A stretch of DNA of 64,000 bases. Source: Oscillospiraceae bacterium (GTDB lineage: Bacteria > Bacillota > Clostridia > Saccharofermentanales > Saccharofermentanaceae). This document shows positions 17,824 to 27,916 of the stretch, piece after piece; within the stretch, counting starts at the first letter, position 1, and each line of letters opens with the position of its first letter. Both the position numbers and the translations under genes were made by a program. Where the stretch lies: assembly GCA_902764825.1 (NCBI GenBank), contig CACWXL010000004.1:62001-126000 (forward strand). The letters run 5' to 3'. A model generated the notes under the pieces. It saw only the letters and a list, made by a program, of their open reading frames with translations, had not been told where the DNA came from and did no database searches.

Positions 17824-20199
17824 TTATCCTCTCTCATCCAGCACTTTCTGTATCCTGTTTTCCGCGATCTTGATTACCGCATCAAGATTCTTCTGGCCAA
17901 GGAAATATGCCGGCATCTCTTCGATCAGGATCATGCTTATGTCCGGATCTTCGGTCTTCATCTTGGAGCAGGACAGGATTATGTTCTCGACAAAGTCGAC
18001 GTCTTTGGACGTGAAATCAGTCATTCCTCCGGATCCTGACCCATTTCCGCCCATATAACTGCTTCCGCCGTTAGTATAGTATGTAACCGCAGCCGAACCG
18101 GCGGCCTTGTAAGCTTCACGGCTTAAGACGAACTCATCGTTCATGGCGATCTTTGTCTGGAACTCGTCGGTCAGAAGGAGCTTAACGAATTCTCCGCAAG
18201 CCTTTGTGTCAGTTGCTTGTGAAGATATCGCGACAGAACGGCTTGGGATAAACCTGGGGCCCCGCCCGTCAAGTGACGGAAGACCAAGCATAGCTACGCC
18301 TTTCCCGTGCGAGGCGATTCCCATTCCATAAAAATAATAACCGCCTATACCGGTACAGTATTCTATATATTCGCCTTTGGGAATACCGCTGCCTCCTGCA
18401 GCTTTTTGATACCAATCATTTATGGAAATACCATTTTCGCGAACATTGTCTTTGACATAATCTGCAAGGATCTTGAATTCAGGCTTGGACAGATCGACTT
18501 TGCCTTTGCTTATGAATTCATCCCTCATGCTGTTAAAGAGCAGCGAAAAGTATACCGCCTGACCATAGATGAGCGGATCGTTTCCGTTCATTACCTCATC
18601 TGTGAATTTCTGATATTCATCGAGAGTAAAGCCTTTGCCCGAGCTTCCGGCGTTAGCAGTCTTAGTCATTATCCCTTCAAGCCTGAAGCTTACCGGAAGC
18701 TGATAGATCACACCGTCAGTCTTGGACCCTTCGATTATGTTCGTGAAGTATTTGTCCGGATCTGCATCCTTAACGAACGGCGTGAGGTCAGCAAGGCAGT
18801 TTGAGTTATCAAGCACGCTGAAACTGCTGCAGTCCAAAAGGATATCCGGCGCGTCTCCGTTCATGATGTCTATTGCAAGCTTGTTGCTTAGATGCGCATT
18901 ATTTCTGGTCTTTGTCATCATCCAAACGTCTTCGTTACTTTCATCATCAGTATCGTCATAGTTATCCCTGTCATCATAGTCAAAAGCGTATTCTATAAAG
19001 TACTTGCTGTTCGTCTCATTGAATCTCGTAACAGCTTCACCGGTTTTATCATCTATTCCGTTGGGAGAATATATCTCCAAAACGGTCTTGCCGCTATGCG
19101 GATTTTTATCAGCTCTTTTAAGTTCTACAAAGTTGATCTTATCTGCCGTATTTCCTTCGTATACAGAAGGATTATCGCAGCGTCCGCAGAGCAGAATTCG
19201 GTCTTCAGAGCATTCAACCATATTAAATCTCCCTGCGATTCCGAAGTTAAGGGAACACTGATTGTAATCAAACAGTTTTTCTGTAGTCTTCTTCTCTGCG
19301 TTGATCTTGAATACACCCTCTGAATCCATAAAATAGATAGTGCCGTCCGGACAGCAGATGCTGTTGTATAAAGATACTTCGTCTAACCACTCGTATTTTT
19401 TCTGATCTGCAACAGTCAGTTTATTTGTCTCAAGGTCAAGCTCATAATAAACATCTTCTTCGAGATTTCTGCCGACACTTACGGATATAACGGCTTTTGT
19501 ATCACCGTCAGCAAGAACGTAATTAATATACATTTCCTTGTCCGGCTTCTTAAGTTCATTCTCCCTGACCTCACCATCCGGTCCCTTCACACTGATCCTG
19601 CTGTAACGCTGATTGGTCTCGGTCTGGTAAACGATCGTCTCAACCTCATAACTGCCTATAAAATAATGCTTCGAGAAGAGATCATCGTCGCTCGCTTTAC
19701 GCGGACGAGTATCCAGAAGCTCACCGGTCAACGGATCATAATCTCTTTCCTTAAGCTTGGACTGGACTGTTATCTTGCCGTTGTTTGAAAAAATATTGTC
19801 GGTAAATGGTTCGCTTGCGGTAAGTTCTTTCTTGAGATCGATCGTATTCACCGTCTGCCTGGTATTGCGGTCAACAACTGCAAGATAATCGAATTGATAA
19901 TTTTTATATGTTTCCCAATCGATCTTATCATCCGGAGGAATCTGATATTCCCCTCTCGTTTCAATAAAGTAATACTGATCATCCGAAGCGACGAATTGCT
20001 GGTTTAACCAAGTGCCGGTCTCACGGCCCTTCTCCGCGCCGGTCTCCACATCGGTAATGCTCGCATCAAACCACGGTGAATCTTCAGAGATCTTCCTTAT
20101 CTCCTTGCCCGTTTTCTTTGTTTTCCCACAAGACGCCACCGTTGCTGCCATCGCACAAACCAATGCAACAGACACTGTCTTAGCGATTATCTTTCTCAT
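17824..20199 (-). CDS. Giant solute-binding lipoprotein, paralogue A
   Basis: About 791 residues. A lipobox (ATVASC) follows the signal peptide. The N-terminal ~340 residues are beta-rich with repeated YFIETRGEYQ/YFMDSEGVF-like blades and a DSPWFD motif near residue 42; the C-terminal ~400 residues resemble family 1 extracellular solute-binding proteins (EAVTRFNETN, DILLDCSSF, YQLPVSFRLEG, GEFVKLLLTDEFQ). The last ~30 residues (EEMPAYFLGQKNLD...RIQKVLDERG) match paralogues B and C. No permease or ATPase gene is adjacent, so a sensing or tethered-ligand role is as likely as transport. ATG at 20199 has AGGAG at 9 bases; GTG at 20205 is the alternative. Confidence 0.8.
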   Translation of the reverse strand: MRKIIAKTVSVALVCAMAATVASCGKTKKTGKEIRKISEDSPWFDASITDVETGAEKGRETGTWLNQQFVASDDQYYFIETRGEYQIPPDDKIDWETYKNYQFDYLAVVDRNTRQTVNTIDLKKELTASEPFTDNIFSNNGKITVQSKLKERDYDPLTGELLDTRPRKASDDDLFSKHYFIGSYEVETIVYQTETNQRYSRISVKGPDGEVRENELKKPDKEMYINYVLADGDTKAVISVSVGRNLEEDVYYELDLETNKLTVADQKKYEWLDEVSLYNSICCPDGTIYFMDSEGVFKINAEKKTTEKLFDYNQCSLNFGIAGRFNMVECSEDRILLCGRCDNPSVYEGNTADKINFVELKRADKNPHSGKTVLEIYSPNGIDDKTGEAVTRFNETNSKYFIEYAFDYDDRDNYDDTDDESNEDVWMMTKTRNNAHLSNKLAIDIMNGDAPDILLDCSSFSVLDNSNCLADLTPFVKDADPDKYFTNIIEGSKTDGVIYQLPVSFRLEGIMTKTANAGSSGKGFTLDEYQKFTDEVMNGNDPLIYGQAVYFSLLFNSMRDEFISKGKVDLSKPEFKILADYVKDNVRENGISINDWYQKAAGGSGIPKGEYIEYCTGIGGYYFYGMGIASHGKGVAMLGLPSLDGRGPRFIPSRSVAISSQATDTKACGEFVKLLLTDEFQTKIAMNDEFVLSREAYKAAGSAAVTYYTNGGSSYMGGNGSGSGGMTDFTSKDVDFVENIILSCSKMKTEDPDISMILIEEMPAYFLGQKNLDAVIKIAENRIQKVLDERG

Positions 20200-20340
20200 C
20201 TCCACGTTCTCCTAACCCCAATATCTGCGCTCTGATCAAAAGCCATGGAAAGTCCCATCCGCTTTCCTGCCCCATTCAAATGCTCCGCAATCAGGATACC
20301 TCTAAGGCGAAGAATATGGAATATCTTTATGAAAGTATGG

Positions 20341-22707
20341 TTAACCTCTCTCATCCATCACTTTCTGAACCCTGTCCTGAGCGATCGTGATAACAGAATT
20401 AAGATCCTTCTGGCCGGTATAATATGCCGGCAGTTCTTCCTTGGTGATCAGAAGGACATTTCTGTCGATGCGGTATACATCCGTAGCTTTGTCAAGAAGT
20501 GCAAGATAAGCGTCTGTTGCAGTCTGGTCTATCTCTATCTCTTTATCAGGGATCACCACACCCATCATCCTGGCCTTCTCAAGCGCGTAGCTGTCCATAT
20601 TCTTGTATTCCTGAACGGTCCTGTTGTAATCGGCAATTGCCATGCTGCCCCTTTCCTTAAGGGCTTTGAGATTGATCGAGGAATCAAATGCATATTTGGG
20701 ATCAATGCTTTGGATATCATAAGACATCATGTTCTTAATAAATTCCCACGCGCCGTTCTTGTTCTGTGACTGCGAAGAGATCGCAGCTGACGAATTCACG
20801 GATACGATCACTCCGTGGCTGCCATTTGCAGACGGATATCCGTATATGTTTTTCCCTTGCGAATAAACATTCGAGATATAGGTGCCTATGCCTTCGATCT
20901 GAAGTTCTGTGACCTTGTAATCTTCCGGAAGTTTGACGTTATCATCATTCCGGTTCGCAAGGCACTTCTCAGGCACGCTGTCCTTACAGTACGAAGCAAG
21001 CGCCTCGAATTCAGGTGAATTCAGATTCCATTTCGCGTCCTTGTAAAGATCGCTCTGCATGGCGGTAAAAAGGAGCGAATAGTATGCTGACCTGTCCATC
21101 TTATACGCAAGGCTGTCTGCGCCGTTATTTGCTCCTGATACGACTCCCTTATACTCTTCGAAAGAATACCCGGTGCCGTTGGAAGGCGCGCAGTCAGAAG
21201 GAGCTGCAAGGCCGAGAGTGCCGAATCTTAAAGGCATCTGGTAAAGCTTGCCGTCTGTTTTCGCGAGCTCGATAACAGACTTAACATAATCTTCAGGATT
21301 GTACCCGGTGTCTGAAGTTATGAGCGCGTTAAGATCTGTCAGGAAATCCTCATCGTAGAGCTCCATAACGTCAAAGGCATTGACGATCACATCAGGTCCT
21401 TTTCCGTCCCTGATATCGCGCAACAGGTTGTTTGCAGCATCTCTTGCGGCCTTCTCTTCGCTGTCAGCATCTTCGAAACGATTCTCTTTGTAGCTGTAGA
21501 TCTTAAGCGTCGCATAATTATTCTCATTCATCCTGTTAAAATCGTAGATGGCTTTCCCCAGAGCTTTGGTGACAACATAATGGCCAAACAGTCCGACGGT
21601 AAGCTTAGCCTTTCCGGCATTGGGATTTGTCTGAGCTTTTTTGAGCTTATAAGCAACAATTCCCGTCAAAGGATCTACGGCATGGACGTTAGCTAAGATC
21701 ACCTCATCCTCTGTGTAATCCAATACAGATAACCTATAGAACTCAGAATAATCGGCATTGAAACAATCTGCAGGGATCTTCATGTCAAAAGAAGCTGTCT
21801 CTTCATTATATGCAGCGATGCCGTTATTGCTTACGGAATAGTAATGACCGTCTTCTGCAGCATCGGTGCTAAAGCCGCCTCCCGCGTTCATATTCCTGAT
21901 CTGATAAGTAACAACACTGTTCCCAAGAGCAACCTGCTTCGACTCATTCTGTACATCAGAAGCACTGAAGACTACGTTCCCGTTCTTGTCACTAAAGGTG
22001 TCCCAGAAAAATATGTCCTTTCCGAACAGGTCTGCCATCATATCGATCCTGGCATTGCCCTCTTTATCAAACAAAGCAACACGGCCGGATTTCTCATACA
22101 TCATAAAGATATCATCCGTAACGGCGATTATCTCTTCCGGAAGCATCCCGCATAGAGTCTGCGAAGCAGATGCGTTGTAGCGGAAGCTCTCCAGAACAGC
22201 TCCGCTTGCAGGATCGATGACGGAAAGCATAATGTCAGGCGTCTCCCATCCCGCATTGGAAAGCACGAAGAGTTTCCCGTCCGAGAAGCCGAATCCTCTT
22301 GCACCGGCAGCAGGTTCCGTGCCGTTAGATATAAGCTTTCTCAGATCACTCTTATTCAGTATGTTTCCGCTGTTATCGAAAACACAAAGCTCAGTTCCAT
22401 TGAGGCTTGAACCGTCGAAGTTCTCAGAAAGATAATCTTCTTCCGAAGGTATCTGCATATACTCATAAACGACACTGATCTTGCCTTCGCTGTAATCAAA
22501 GACTGCGCGGTTCACGATGGTTTCCCTATCACCATCGAAAGGATTTAATTCCATCCTCTGTGAGTCATACCACAGGGAATCTGCAGACATCACTTCTACG
22601 GTTGCCTGGGATTCTTTTGTCTCTTCTTTCTTTCCGCATGAACTGATTACTGCGCACAGCATACTTGCTGCCAGCAGTGCTGACACTATTCTTCTTACAC
22701 TTTTCAT
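20341..22707 (-). CDS. Giant solute-binding lipoprotein, paralogue B
   Basis: A 788-residue paralogue of the proteins at 17824-20199 and 55942-58332, with the same plan: signal peptide and lipobox (AVISSC), ADSLWYD motif, beta-rich N-terminal half, solute-binding C-terminal half (AIYDFNRMNENNYA, YQMPLRFGTLG, GAWEFIKNMMS) and the closing ELPAYYTGQKDLN...RVQKVMDERG. It is 18 bases downstream of the M56 peptidase gene, so it probably belongs to the BlaI-regulated transcript. The 135-base gap to paralogue A carries no obvious terminator. Confidence 0.8.
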   Translation of the reverse strand: MKSVRRIVSALLAASMLCAVISSCGKKEETKESQATVEVMSADSLWYDSQRMELNPFDGDRETIVNRAVFDYSEGKISVVYEYMQIPSEEDYLSENFDGSSLNGTELCVFDNSGNILNKSDLRKLISNGTEPAAGARGFGFSDGKLFVLSNAGWETPDIMLSVIDPASGAVLESFRYNASASQTLCGMLPEEIIAVTDDIFMMYEKSGRVALFDKEGNARIDMMADLFGKDIFFWDTFSDKNGNVVFSASDVQNESKQVALGNSVVTYQIRNMNAGGGFSTDAAEDGHYYSVSNNGIAAYNEETASFDMKIPADCFNADYSEFYRLSVLDYTEDEVILANVHAVDPLTGIVAYKLKKAQTNPNAGKAKLTVGLFGHYVVTKALGKAIYDFNRMNENNYATLKIYSYKENRFEDADSEEKAARDAANNLLRDIRDGKGPDVIVNAFDVMELYDEDFLTDLNALITSDTGYNPEDYVKSVIELAKTDGKLYQMPLRFGTLGLAAPSDCAPSNGTGYSFEEYKGVVSGANNGADSLAYKMDRSAYYSLLFTAMQSDLYKDAKWNLNSPEFEALASYCKDSVPEKCLANRNDDNVKLPEDYKVTELQIEGIGTYISNVYSQGKNIYGYPSANGSHGVIVSVNSSAAISSQSQNKNGAWEFIKNMMSYDIQSIDPKYAFDSSINLKALKERGSMAIADYNRTVQEYKNMDSYALEKARMMGVVIPDKEIEIDQTATDAYLALLDKATDVYRIDRNVLLITKEELPAYYTGQKDLNSVITIAQDRVQKVMDERG

Positions 22708-22725
22708 CCTTTATCTCCCTAATTA

Positions 22726-24858
22726 TCAGTCTGCCAGGCGCGGAGCGATCTCTCCGGTCTTTGCATCGAACCTGAGTTCGTATTCGGTGACTTTACCGTT
22801 ATTGTTTTCTTTTACCCAAACTCCCCAGTAAAGCTCAATGGGTTTGCTGTCATTCTGATTGCTTATATAATCATGTGTTGCGAATAATTTGGCCTTTGTA
22901 ACCGTATATTTTGCACTGCTTGATTTATAAGCCAGATAATCGGATATGCTCTGGCTAAGCTCATCAAATGTGAGCAGCTTTTCCGTGGCCGGTGACAATT
23001 TAAACTCGCAGTAATTATTCCAAGACTCGGAATCATGAATCCCGTCTTTGTTAACTATAAGGACGTATCTGACATCACTCAGAGCATGGAAACTGCCGGG
23101 CCATAAAAAACTATTTGTCGGCGATATCGGTACTCCTTGAACACTTTGTTTAACAACATACAAATATGCATCGTCATCAGCTGTCCAGTTCCGGCGCTTA
23201 ATCGGTTTTCCTTCGTCAAAAAGCGCTTCCTTGTCCAAAGTCTCATGATCAAGATAATACGTTTCTACTGTCATTCCCGTCTTAATATCAATTCCATATT
23301 TCCCAAACATATCTGCGGTCTTGTCATAAACCTCTTCCGCCGATCCAAAAGCAAATGTCTTTGGCTTTGTATATTTATTTAAGTTGTAATTTTCGCTTTC
23401 AAAATCCAGATAAACCGAATCTGAATACGGAATATCGTATTTTATAAAGCAAATGTCTGAATCAACTTCGCTGAAACAGTAATACCATTTGTTTATCTTT
23501 TCATCCACGCAATAGATCTCTTCTGTCTCTTTAAGATACTTATACGGCAGCCCCTTTACTGTTTCTTCTGCGAACTGTCTGCTCTTTGAAGCTTTGTTCT
23601 TAACCGTCGTCTTATGGAATACCAGTTCTTCGGGGCAGTCCAGTTTCTCTATATCAAAAGTGCATTTGCCGATCTTATTCTTGTAGGACGCCGGGAATGT
23701 ATTAACTATTTCCTCAAGATCTTCCGGAATCTCTTCCGTTGTAGCTTCGGTGGTATCAGAAACCGAAGGAGCATTTTCTGCGTCAGTGTTATAAGAAACT
23801 GAAGGAGCAGTTTCTGCGTTAATAGTTTCAGAAGCATTTGCTGTTTCTTCAATGCTGCTTTCAGAAGGATCCGGCAGGATCATGGAACATCCTGAGAAAG
23901 CAAATACAGCCGCCAATGTCAACGCAAGTGCCTTACGGCTGTTTCTTGCAGGCTTCTTAATGTTGCTGATCCTCTTCTTCATCATCTTATATCCGCCGCC
24001 CATACCGGTGGAAAGAGCAAATCCGATATTCTTCCCGGAATTCTTCTTCAATGTATCAAGCAGAGCATTCACATAACCTGCAGAAGCACCGATTCCCCGT
24101 GTGCGTAATACTTCTTCGTCACAAGCCAGTTCGCAGTCTCTTCCTGACAATATGAATGCTGCCCAAATGACCGGGTTATACCAGTTAAGTATCAGGACAA
24201 TATATCTTACCAATACCCATATGTGATCGCCGTGCTTATGGTGGCTCGCCTCATGGCATATGGTATAGTCGCTGATCTTTCCTGAATCCCTGTCAAGATA
24301 GATCTTGTTGAACAACAGGAATGGCGCTCCGTTGTGCCTTATCCTGTATATCTTAAGACCGCTTGCAGGATCTCTTCCGACATATTCTCTTCTTCGTCTG
24401 CAATATGCAATGAACCCGGTGTTATATGCAGCCAGAGCTATCAGCAGAGACGCAGTCACAAAGCAATAAGCACAAGCAAGTATGAAGAGCGGGCTTGGCG
24501 CCGTCTTACCTGCTGCCTCAGCTGCCTTTATAGCTCTCAGTTGCTCGCGGTCTTCAATTAACTCTATGTCATTAAGCAGTTCGTGATACATATACTGATC
24601 GCCGATCTCTTGAGGCTTTATATACTCGCCATCGACCATTACATAGGACGGAATGGCCCGCCTTGAGTCAGCCTCGGCAGAAGCCTTTTCGAGAGCCGCA
24701 GGAATAACGAATTTAACTAAAGGGAATAAGATCATGAAGACCGGAATAATAAGCCAGAGGGCATACTGGTGCTTCTTAAGGATCTTCCCGTTTGACAGTG
24801 CACGGATCAGGATAAGGCCTGCCGTAATCAATGTGATACCGATGATATAGCGCAGCAT
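22726..24858 (-). CDS. BlaR1/MecR1-type M56 peptidase with an unrelated sensor domain
   Basis: A 710-residue membrane protein. Transmembrane helices near 1-20, 33-55, 125-155 and 222-240 enclose an M56 zinc peptidase core with HEASH at 202-206 and the ELACDEEVL ligand region near 252. A further helix (~310-330) leads to a ~370-residue C-terminal domain with Ser/Thr/Glu-rich linker. In BlaR1 this position holds a penicillin-binding sensor; here I see no such motifs, so the signal is something else. By analogy it senses outside the cell and inactivates BlaI. It starts one base after the blaI-like stop. Confidence 0.85.
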   Translation of the reverse strand: MLRYIIGITLITAGLILIRALSNGKILKKHQYALWLIIPVFMILFPLVKFVIPAALEKASAEADSRRAIPSYVMVDGEYIKPQEIGDQYMYHELLNDIELIEDREQLRAIKAAEAAGKTAPSPLFILACAYCFVTASLLIALAAYNTGFIAYCRRRREYVGRDPASGLKIYRIRHNGAPFLLFNKIYLDRDSGKISDYTICHEASHHKHGDHIWVLVRYIVLILNWYNPVIWAAFILSGRDCELACDEEVLRTRGIGASAGYVNALLDTLKKNSGKNIGFALSTGMGGGYKMMKKRISNIKKPARNSRKALALTLAAVFAFSGCSMILPDPSESSIEETANASETINAETAPSVSYNTDAENAPSVSDTTEATTEEIPEDLEEIVNTFPASYKNKIGKCTFDIEKLDCPEELVFHKTTVKNKASKSRQFAEETVKGLPYKYLKETEEIYCVDEKINKWYYCFSEVDSDICFIKYDIPYSDSVYLDFESENYNLNKYTKPKTFAFGSAEEVYDKTADMFGKYGIDIKTGMTVETYYLDHETLDKEALFDEGKPIKRRNWTADDDAYLYVVKQSVQGVPISPTNSFLWPGSFHALSDVRYVLIVNKDGIHDSESWNNYCEFKLSPATEKLLTFDELSQSISDYLAYKSSSAKYTVTKAKLFATHDYISNQNDSKPIELYWGVWVKENNNGKVTEYELRFDAKTGEIAPRLAD

Positions 24859-24859
24859 A

Positions 24860-25222
24860 TTAATCCTCCGTGAACATTCTTCTGAGCTCTTCGATCTGCT
24901 CTTCCGTAAGACGGTCAGAGCCGACCAGATTGGAGATCAATAAGCCCGCATTGCCGTTATAGACCTTGTCCAGAAGCGTTGAGACTTCTTCATTCTCTGC
25001 TTCAGCCTTGTCTATGGCAGGCGAAAAGTATTTGGTACGTCCTTCCTGTACATATGTGACAGCACCCTTTTCTTCCATGCGCTTGAGAAGCGTGATCACG
25101 GTGTACTTTGTCCATTCTGTGCTTTCTTTAAGTTCCTGGGTGATCTCTGCGATCGTCATCGGGCTCTTATCCCAAAGACAGTTTGCGATCTTCCATTCTG
25201 AATCTGTTAAACGCATAAACAA
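24860..25222 (-). CDS. BlaI/MecI/CopY-family repressor
   Basis: A 120-residue winged-helix protein: LTDSEWKIANCLWDKSPMTI start, a recognition region (STEWTKYTVITLLKRMEEKGAV), a wing (YVQEGRTKYFSP) and a C-terminal dimerisation helix (LTEEQIEELRRMF). These are hallmarks of the BlaI family, which dimerise on operators and are cleaved after signalling by an M56 partner, encoded immediately downstream here. Its own promoter is flanked by matching inverted sites at 25242-25290, so autoregulation is expected. Confidence 0.93.
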   Translation of the reverse strand: MFMRLTDSEWKIANCLWDKSPMTIAEITQELKESTEWTKYTVITLLKRMEEKGAVTYVQEGRTKYFSPAIDKAEAENEEVSTLLDKVYNGNAGLLISNLVGSDRLTEEQIEELRRMFTED

Positions 25223-25241
25223 TTACTCCTATTTCCCGTTG

Positions 25242-25290
25242 GTTGACATCTGTCCACTTGAATATATCTTACTGGTGGACATTCGTCAAC
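25242..25290 (-). promoter_or_regulatory. blaI promoter with flanking operator half-sites
   Basis: Read on the minus strand: -35 TTGACG (25289-25284), 17-base spacer, -10 TATATT (25266-25261). Two 16-base elements, GTTGACATCTGTCCAC (25242-25257) and the inverse of GTGGACATTCGTCAAC (25275-25290), match 13 of 16 when aligned as inverted repeats. One overlaps the -35 and the other lies just downstream of the -10. Confidence 0.85.
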
Positions 25291-25341
25291 CTGTGTAGGC
25301 GGAATTAATTGAGGCAATTGTTAGTGAAGCATGCGAAGTAT

Positions 25342-26079
25342 TCAGATCTCACCGGCTAATACATTCATGTCGATGTATCTTTCAGAACCATTATACCCCT
25401 TCAGTACATGTCTGTTCGAATACTGCCAGATGGTCCATCTGACGTCACTAGGGACGGGCCCGTAAACGCTGCGGTACCATATGCCGCAGTCGGCAAAATC
25501 ATCTTTTACTATCAGATCATAAGTCTCGCTGCTGACGTAGATGATGGGCTTTACTCCATAGTGATCAGTCAGGATATCGATCATGGAGCGGAGCTCTTTC
25601 TTTACTGCGTCAACATCGATGTCATCGCCGCTATGAAAGTGCCCGTAGAATTCGACATCGATCACGGGCGGGAGCATGTTGGGAACAGCTTTTACAGTAT
25701 CGCAGAAAAGTTTTGCCTGATTCTCACCTGACGATTCGAAGCTGAAGAAATGATAAGCGCCGATGCGAAGAGAAGTAACCGAAGCGCCTTTCCAGTTCGC
25801 TTCAAAACAGCGGTCCACAGTCTTAGATCCCTCGGTTGCTTTGATGTAAGCGAATTCGATCCCCTGCGACGATAAGACATCCCAGTCGATATCTCCCTGA
25901 TAGGAGGACACGTCGACGCCCTTTACTTTATAGCCCTTGAGCTCCGGGTGATTGATGTGGATGATCCCGAAGTACAGGCAAGCGCAGATCACGATGCATG
26001 TGAGCACCAGTGCTGCTGCAGTGATAAGGATTACCTTAAGCTTCTTGTTCATGACGGTCTTTTTTCGCAGATCCGGCAA
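25342..26079 (-). CDS. Membrane-anchored GH25 lysozyme
   Basis: A 245-residue protein: N-terminal signal-anchor helix (~residues 13-35), then a glycoside hydrolase family 25 domain with the expected catalytic acids: GVDVSSYQGDIDW, AYIKATEG, GAYHFF, PPVIDVEFYG and WQYSNR. It cleaves the beta-1,4 bond of peptidoglycan. A TTG at 26079 has AGGAG 5 bases upstream; an ATG at 26052 is the alternative with a poor site. Its start overlaps the end of the upstream membrane-protein gene. Confidence 0.9.
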   Translation of the reverse strand: MPDLRKKTVMNKKLKVILITAAALVLTCIVICACLYFGIIHINHPELKGYKVKGVDVSSYQGDIDWDVLSSQGIEFAYIKATEGSKTVDRCFEANWKGASVTSLRIGAYHFFSFESSGENQAKLFCDTVKAVPNMLPPVIDVEFYGHFHSGDDIDVDAVKKELRSMIDILTDHYGVKPIIYVSSETYDLIVKDDFADCGIWYRSVYGPVPSDVRWTIWQYSNRHVLKGYNGSERYIDMNVLAGEI

Positions 26080-26710
26080 TCGCGCTCCTGACAGCCCAGA
26101 CGATCACGAAGACCGCCGTATAAAGTATTCCGAGAGATAAGCCCAGATATGCAATGCCAAGACTGGTCAGCGAATTATCGATCACACCGTAGAGCAGTGA
26201 AGCCGACATTAAGACCGACACTGCAAATCCAATGGCGGCAGTTATTTTCGAGAGCTTCGGAGCAGTCTTGCGGATGGCTTTCCCGCGCTTGATCGTGAGA
26301 AGGAAAGTAAGAAGAACTGCTGCGGCAAGACCTAACACGTGGTATCCGAAATTGTTATTTGCGATCTTCATGAACCTTCCGGCAAAACTCACATTAGCAT
26401 TGATATCTTCAGCATCGTTAGCGGTCTTATAGTATTCGCCGTCTCTTAAGATAACGGTTATGGTATCTCCTTCTTTGCTCGTAAGAGGCGCGATAACATT
26501 CGTCTTCCTGCCGTTCACATCAGCCTCATAGCGCTTGTGCTCATCAGGATACATGCTGAAAGTCTCTTTCACTAAAGTGACTTCCTGAACGGTAACTTTG
26601 GCACCGAATTCGCCGGCAAATCTCGGAATGAACATCAGCACAAACGGAATAAGCATCCATATTGCGATGACCTTAATGCCGTATGCGAAAAGAACCGTTT
26701 TCCTGACCAT
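26036..26710 (-). CDS. Multi-pass membrane protein, unknown
   Basis: About 224 residues with four hydrophobic segments (residues ~8-30, ~120-140, ~155-175, ~185-210) and an extracytoplasmic loop of ~90 residues after the first. No family recognised. AAGGAGGT 4 bases before the ATG at 26710 fixes the start. It is 10 bases downstream of the next membrane-protein gene and overlaps the lysozyme gene, so the three form a unit. Confidence 0.75.
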   Translation of the reverse strand: MVRKTVLFAYGIKVIAIWMLIPFVLMFIPRFAGEFGAKVTVQEVTLVKETFSMYPDEHKRYEADVNGRKTNVIAPLTSKEGDTITVILRDGEYYKTANDAEDINANVSFAGRFMKIANNNFGYHVLGLAAAVLLTFLLTIKRGKAIRKTAPKLSKITAAIGFAVSVLMSASLLYGVIDNSLTSLGIAYLGLSLGILYTAVFVIVWAVRSAIAGSAKKDRHEQEA

Positions 26711-26720
26711 GGTTACCTCC

Positions 26721-27911
26721 TTAAGAAAGCGCCACCCTGTGCTTCTTACTGATATAAGATTCGATATCAAATCCCGAATTCAATTCCTTCTTATAAGAAA
26801 CTTCAAGTTCCGTAACGATAAACCTGAATTCCTTTCCGTTCATTATACCAATACAGGATTCGGTAAGCTTGTCATTCCTGTCCGGCTCGGCGTAGAAAGG
26901 CTCTGTATTTGTCCAGTCGCCGACCTTGTCTGCCGCGCTTCTGCCCATGCCCGGATAAGTGTTATTGGGCTTAGCGTATGCGAAAACATCATGAGTCAAG
27001 TCGCCCATCCAGATAAGGACATTCATGAATTCCGCGAAAGAAAAATCCTCAGGATCGGACGTCGCAGGCGAGAGCTCGATATAGTGCCAGTTGTCATCAA
27101 GATCGCGCTCTGCCGAGATATAGCATTTATCGGGATCAGTATAGCTCCTGTTATATTCCCTGAACGACTCGCGGATCTTGTCGCTGTCTGCAATCCGCAC
27201 ATAGATCCTGCAGTTGAAATACTTAAGATTCGGGAACATCAGATAATTGCTGAAAAGGTCAGTTGAGATCCTTAAACCTTCTTTTGTTGCTCTCTGGCAC
27301 ACTCTCATCGCTTCGAGCTTATCGCCCTGAAGGACCAGCTTTATTATCTCGTCCCTCTTCTCGAAAGGGATCTTAGAAAGAACATCCTCCAGATAATTTC
27401 TGTATTTAGCATTATCGTCGATCTCTCCGCCTGCATTTATCGGACCTGTATAAGCGATCTTCTCTTCGATCTTCTTCCTCTCTTCAGGAGTCATTACACC
27501 GTCCCTAAATCCGGTCGCGGGTCCTCTTGAATCGACTGTCACAGCGGATTCCTTGTGGCTTAAAGGCATACTTATAAGTGCTGCAAAACCGATAAAACCG
27601 ATAACTGCAGCAATGATCGAAGGCATCAGCGGATTCGAAGCATGCAATGCCAATGCGACCGCCCACACGATCGCAGGAATAATGACCAGGAGATACCCTC
27701 CGATAACGATGTACGCCAATACTTTAAACGACTTGGGATACTGTACCGGAGCATGCTTATGCGTATCAGATTGCAATGCCCCGTTCCTTGTTCTTGCAGA
27801 CCTTAAGATTGCCCAGCGTATCAGCAGCACTATCGTGCAGGCAAAATGAGCAGCACCCAAACCGCAGAGGACAAAGTCTGAAGCAAAATAATAAAGGTAT
27901 TCGGGTCTCAT
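26721..27911 (-). CDS. Membrane protein with large cytosolic domain, unknown
   Basis: A 396-residue protein: hydrophobic segments near residues 8-32, 62-86 and 95-112, then a ~280-residue soluble region with MTPEERKKIEEKIAYTGP and a C-terminal beta-rich part. No family recognised. The gene is the upstream member of a possible operon with the 26710 and 26079 genes and sits 5 bases after the GNAT gene end. Confidence 0.7.
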   Translation of the reverse strand: MRPEYLYYFASDFVLCGLGAAHFACTIVLLIRWAILRSARTRNGALQSDTHKHAPVQYPKSFKVLAYIVIGGYLLVIIPAIVWAVALALHASNPLMPSIIAAVIGFIGFAALISMPLSHKESAVTVDSRGPATGFRDGVMTPEERKKIEEKIAYTGPINAGGEIDDNAKYRNYLEDVLSKIPFEKRDEIIKLVLQGDKLEAMRVCQRATKEGLRISTDLFSNYLMFPNLKYFNCRIYVRIADSDKIRESFREYNRSYTDPDKCYISAERDLDDNWHYIELSPATSDPEDFSFAEFMNVLIWMGDLTHDVFAYAKPNNTYPGMGRSAADKVGDWTNTEPFYAEPDRNDKLTESCIGIMNGKEFRFIVTELEVSYKKELNSGFDIESYISKKHRVALS

Positions 27912-27916
27912 TAATC

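Noticed and set aside
20245..20769. 174-residue plus-strand ORF
   Set aside because: Antisense to the end of the lipoprotein B gene, whose family match is clear; no ribosome site.
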